A stretch of DNA of 64,000 nucleotides from Methylomarinum sp. Ch1-1 (GTDB taxonomy: Bacteria > Pseudomonadota > Gammaproteobacteria > Methylococcales > Methylomonadaceae), in the NCBI RefSeq assembly GCF_030717995.2, contig NZ_CP157744.1, positions 62,001 to 126,000 of the forward strand. The letters run 5' to 3'. Numbering within the stretch: the stretch's first letter is position 1; each line of letters begins with the position of its first letter. The notes under the pieces were generated by a model that had not been told where the DNA came from, did no database searches, and worked only from the letters and a program-made list of their open reading frames with translations. A program made the translations under genes and the position numbers. Below are positions 60,912 to 64,000 of this stretch, one piece after another.

Positions 60912-61497
60912 TGCCTTCGTCAAGATCTTCTTGGATTTCTCCAACACGCTTTACAGCATCCTGGATATTCATTAAAACCATATTGGTTGCCCCTATATAG
61001 CCAGTTAATGCGTGTTCTGCCCTTTGCTTCAATTCTTCCGCGGTAAATAGTTTCTCCTTGGCCAGAGCTTCAATGTCCGCTTTATCATTGTCTGAGTAGC
61101 GAGATAATTTACTAACAGCTAAGTCAACGGGGCTTAAAACATAAATTTTAAGCTTTTTGTTTTCGCCTGGGGAGTACACATAAACAGCGTCTTGAATGTA
61201 GTCCTCATGGATCAAGCCAAGAACTGGCGTATAATTTACATCGAAAACCAGTTCTTTTTCTTGTTGATCCTGCTCATCCTGGTAGATAACAACCAAGTCT
61301 TGCGGCAAAATGATTCGGTGGGTAAATTCAGCGTCAAGATCATGCGAAGTCCTAGCGCCGGTGTAAAAATGTACGGCGGCACCGCCTGCGACAATCGCAT
61401 GAACAGATTTGTTAAATTCATCAGGAATCATTTCTGATATCCGGGTGAATATTTCTTGAATTGCCTTGGCAAAACTGGTTTCTGTATGTAATTTCAT
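60892..61497 (-). CDS. nucleotidyltransferase-like protein (AbiEii/DUF6036-like)
   Basis: 201 residues. The signature AIVAGGAAVHFYTGARTSHD (~33-52), followed by LDAEF, has the GG-x(9-12)-R-T-x-D-L-D pattern of minimal nucleotidyltransferases related to AbiEii and MenT. A later DLAVSKLSRYSDNDKADIEAL (~127-147) is the helix-and-lysine motif of this group. Such proteins serve as toxins, or as antitoxin-type kinases, in paired systems. ATG at 61497. The downstream partner overlaps it. Function inferred from family only. Confidence 0.75.
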   Translation of the reverse strand: MKLHTETSFAKAIQEIFTRISEMIPDEFNKSVHAIVAGGAAVHFYTGARTSHDLDAEFTHRIILPQDLVVIYQDEQDQQEKELVFDVNYTPVLGLIHEDYIQDAVYVYSPGENKKLKIYVLSPVDLAVSKLSRYSDNDKADIEALAKEKLFTAEELKQRAEHALTGYIGATNMVLMNIQDAVKRVGEIQEDLDEGNDSIPR

Positions 61498-61652
61498 GAA
61501 AACAAATTCAACTAAAATCCATCAAATATTTTAAAAGAATCATAATCTAGTTGTACAAACATATAGCTGTATCGGTTTCTAGATTATCATCGCGCCAATC
61601 AATGATTTCCAGTATCGCATCATCAATCACAATTGATCATAATGAATTTCCT

Positions 61653-62168
61653 TCAAGAATGACACGCCAAACAATCTTCGCTTTGAACTCGTTCTTCTAA
61701 AGATTTTTTTGCGACACTCAAACATTCATTGAGATCACGGCTCACAATGGCTACACATTCATCGAAATCGATTTTTTTATAAAAATCCAGTCGATCGCGG
61801 AATTCGGCCGGCTCTTTATCAATATAGCTTTCCATTTTGCAGATCAAACCTTCAGTCACGATCGGAGATACATCTTCAATCCAGGACTCAGCATCATGAT
61901 CAACAGGATTGTTTGCTTTAGTAAAATGACTCTGTATCAGGTCAACGAAGCAGCAGCTAAAAACTTCCATTTCCGCTTGTTCGATATCCTCGAGGCCACT
62001 CAGAAACTCATTTTGATTGATTAAATGGCCGACCCTGTTTTGAATGAGGTGTGATTCCCATCGAGAAAAGGCGGAAAAAACCTCGATGATTTTTTCAGGA
62101 TCAGCATCTTTTAACTTAAACCCTTCACGCATTTCTGAAAATACATTTAATGCTTGATTGTAGTTCAT
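61653..62168 (-). CDS. hypothetical protein
   Basis: 171 residues from the ATG at 62168, chosen because TTGGAGA lies just upstream. Helical, acidic, cysteine pair near CCFVDLIQSH. Unknown family. It is 24 bp after RNase HI and probably co-transcribed. Confidence 0.66.
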   Translation of the reverse strand: MNYNQALNVFSEMREGFKLKDADPEKIIEVFSAFSRWESHLIQNRVGHLINQNEFLSGLEDIEQAEMEVFSCCFVDLIQSHFTKANNPVDHDAESWIEDVSPIVTEGLICKMESYIDKEPAEFRDRLDFYKKIDFDECVAIVSRDLNECLSVAKKSLEERVQSEDCLACHS

Positions 62169-62192
62169 TAGATTCTCCAATTTTTCGAAATT

Positions 62193-62816
62193 TTAGGCTA
62201 GCTTACAAAGAGAACCGTCCTCGTAAACAATGACGCCTACGCTATTCATTGCAGTTATAGAATGAGCGCCATGCTCTTCAAGACCGGTAATGTGCCTCAA
62301 TAAGCTTTGAGTATTGCCATGAATGACTTCAGACTGCTGAAGCCTATCGGTGCCAACATATAAAACCTCATAGCTTTCAGGGTTGCCGATTGAGTTAAGC
62401 CCCCTATTGGCCAGCATGTCTGCCCGTTCATTACCGGGATGACCAGAATGGCCTTTGACCCAGCGCCAGTCGGCCTTATGAGGCTGCAGCAACTCGTTAA
62501 GCTTTCGCCAAAGATCCGCGTTTTTAACAGGCTTATTGGAAGCGGTTCGCCAACCATTACGCTTCCAGCAAGGCATCCATTCAGTAATGCCCTGGAGCAC
62601 ATACTTGGAATCAGTATAGATCTGAATCGTACAGGGTCTTTTTAATGCCTCAAGGCCTTTGATGACAGCAGTAATCTCCATACGATTATTGGTTGTTCCG
62701 TCTTCTCCGCCACAAATATCTTTGACAAAATCACGGCAATGAATCGATGCTCCCCAACCACCTGGGCCAGGGTTGCCTTTGCATGCGCCGTCTGTGTAAA
62801 TAGTTAAAGTATGCAT
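62193..62816 (-). CDS. rnhA: ribonuclease HI with C-terminal extension
   Basis: Cuts the RNA strand of RNA-DNA hybrids. The catalytic set is complete: Asp9 ([12 protein letters not shown]), Glu47 (NNRMEITAV), Asp69 (IYTDSKYV) and Asp133 (NERADMLAN). The basic handle ([20 protein letters not shown]) is present. 207 residues: the core is ~147, so about 60 residues are added at the C-terminus, in a region with [19 protein letters not shown] and no known motif. The element-borne copy may serve the replicon's own primer removal. Divergent from the edge ATPase. Confidence 0.93.
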   Translation of the reverse strand: MHTLTIYTDGACKGNPGPGGWGASIHCRDFVKDICGGEDGTTNNRMEITAVIKGLEALKRPCTIQIYTDSKYVLQGITEWMPCWKRNGWRTASNKPVKNADLWRKLNELLQPHKADWRWVKGHSGHPGNERADMLANRGLNSIGNPESYEVLYVGTDRLQQSEVIHGNTQSLLRHITGLEEHGAHSITAMNSVGVIVYEDGSLCKLA

Positions 62817-62944
62817 GATGGGTGCCTATAATTAGTTTATATAGTTTACAACATTTATGAAGAAGTTAGCAGTAGGTTAGCCTCTTTTTCGAAATAAACT
62901 TCTGCATCCGACTGACGTAACGTCCTTAATAATATTTAACTTAA

Positions 62945-62958
62945 ATATGATACCAAAT
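62945..62958. promoter_or_regulatory. shared palindromic site between RNase HI and the edge ATPase
   Basis: ATATGATACCAAAT, 43-56 nt before the ATG at 63001. One base from the exact 14-mer at 30768 and 57967. Confidence 0.5.
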
Positions 62959-63000
62959 AATGATAGAATATAATTTTAATAATATTTAAGTGTGATTTCT

Positions 63001-64000
63001 ATGGAACTACAGCTAGGCATTGATGATTATGCTTTTCGCCAGAAAGGGGTTTCTGAACCCATCGTTTGGAATAGTGCTGAGGTGGTCAACGGTCACATTC
63101 TATTAGTGGGCAAATCCGGTACCGGTAAAACATATACTTTGCGTAAGCTGATACACAGCGGATTAAAAACCGGAGGGGGAAGAGTCAGATTCCATATTAT
63201 GGATGTGCATGGTGATATTGAAGTGGCCGGCGCCTCTTCGGTAATTTTTTCTGAAGGGACCGACTATGGATTAAATCCATTAAAGATCAATCCAGATCGT
63301 AACTTTGGAGGGATTCGAAAGCGCGTACAAAGCTTTTTGTCCACACTGAATCGAACGCAATCCAGGGCGCTTGGGCCAAAGCAAGAAGCGGTGTTACGCA
63401 ACATTATTCTTGATTTGTATGCGGCCAATGGTTTTTATCCAGACAAGCCAGAAAGTTGGCACCTTGACGACGGAATAAATCGCCGATACCCCAAAAAATT
63501 CCCTAACATTGAAGATGCTTATCGATTTTCGTATGCCAAATTAAAGCAAATGTATATTGGTGCCGACACAAAAACGGTAAAGCATTTGGAGGACGTCAAC
63601 CGAAAGACCTCATTGCTACAACGAAAACTGAAAAAATCCCACAACAGTCTTGATGCTGACGCGGATAAATTGGAACAGGAAATCAAAAACGCCTCTGAAG
63701 CAGCAATCGAATCCTTTGGTGATTACATAACTCATATCCAAACCGGTCAAGAGTTAGACAGCCTGATCAAATACGATTCCCTTGACGTCTTAAAATCGAC
63801 TGTTGATCGACTAGAAAATATGAAGGCGACCGGTATCTTCAAAAACCGGCTTCCTCCTTTTGAGAATCACAATCCTATTTGGCGCTACGACTTATGCGCA
63901 CTAAGCGAAGAAGAAAAGAGAATGTTTGTTGAATTCTCCTTACAAGAGCTATTTGCCCAGGCAATTCAACGAGGACCCGTTGACGATATTCACGATGTCA
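63001..64000 (+). CDS. HerA/VirB4-like P-loop ATPase (3' end outside window)
   Basis: Open from the ATG at 63001 to the right edge, with no stop. Walker A is LLVGKSGTGKTYTLRKLI (~36-53) and a Walker B-like FHIMDVHGDIEV follows (~67-78), as in the DUF87/HerA and VirB4/TraG ATPases, where DPHGE is the usual form. The central part is charged and helical, with a coiled region (KTSLLQRKLKKSHNSLDADA). Such pumps move DNA in conjugation, packaging or end resection. The missing C-terminus would decide between them. Confidence 0.8.
   Translation, partial: MELQLGIDDYAFRQKGVSEPIVWNSAEVVNGHILLVGKSGTGKTYTLRKLIHSGLKTGGGRVRFHIMDVHGDIEVAGASSVIFSEGTDYGLNPLKINPDRNFGGIRKRVQSFLSTLNRTQSRALGPKQEAVLRNIILDLYAANGFYPDKPESWHLDDGINRRYPKKFPNIEDAYRFSYAKLKQMYIGADTKTVKHLEDVNRKTSLLQRKLKKSHNSLDADADKLEQEIKNASEAAIESFGDYITHIQTGQELDSLIKYDSLDVLKSTVDRLENMKATGIFKNRLPPFENHNPIWRYDLCALSEEEKRMFVEFSLQELFAQAIQRGPVDDIHDV

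Overview
The window is a mosaic of accessory DNA from a Gram-negative bacterium, most likely a gammaproteobacterium. The evidence is the gene set: SbcB-type exonuclease I, an H-NS-like protein, HipA, family-1 Ung, and IS4, IS21 and IS200/IS605 relatives. It is AT-rich, contains no rRNA, and I saw no tRNA, CRISPR array or core metabolic operon. It carries a self-contained DNA-handling set: RecG-like helicase, RecJ, DnaB, Pif1-like helicase, exonuclease I, Ung, type IA topoisomerase, RNase HI, dNMP kinase and a tyrosine recombinase. It also has an H-NS protein and a HerA/VirB4-like ATPase at the right edge. This fits a large plasmid or integrative conjugative element better than ordinary chromosome. 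The exact host and replicon are not determinable from the sequence alone.

Layout. 1-3.2 kb: RecG-like helicase (cut by the left edge) and RecJ. 3.2-6.7 kb: a graveyard with an IS21 istA remnant between two ~170 bp direct repeats, an HDOD gene and scraps of TnpB. 6.7-14.1 kb: a secreted nuclease between two related small genes, then dnaB, a membrane protein, a Pif1-like helicase, H-NS, a phosphatase and a membrane-anchored aspartic protease. 14.26-18.83 kb: a complete qatABCD anti-phage operon, visibly more GC-rich than its surroundings. 19-31 kb: mostly minus-strand genes (dNMP kinase, many unknowns, TIM-barrel protein, exonuclease I), a macro-domain gene and the first full TnpB element. 31.3-36.2 kb: one ~645-codon gene interrupted twice, by an IS4-family element and by TnpB element copy 2. 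36.2-47 kb: tyrosine recombinase, Fic protein, a TPR gene wedged between TnpB remnants, acidic unknown proteins and a hipA-hipB pair. 47-54 kb: unknown genes, an NYN nuclease hit by TnpB element copy 3, and debris. 54-64 kb: ung, a second TnpB element type, a PAPS-reductase-like protein, topoisomerase I, a nucleotidyltransferase-like pair, RNase HI and a partial ATPase.

How it fits together. The replication and repair genes are scattered as single units rather than one operon. Nine short sites resembling the palindrome ATATGRTAYCATAT lie mostly in the gaps between divergent genes, 23-57 nt upstream of start codons (including dnaB, the dNMP kinase, topoisomerase and the edge ATPase). They suggest one shared regulator or promoter type for the element. 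The TnpB element type A (~1.32 kb, no transposase gene) always sits 3' of TTCAT, so its target and TnpB recognition motif can be read from the window itself. Defence and conflict genes (Qat, Fic, HipAB, nucleotidyltransferase-like pair, NYN, macro domain) fit a mobile element.
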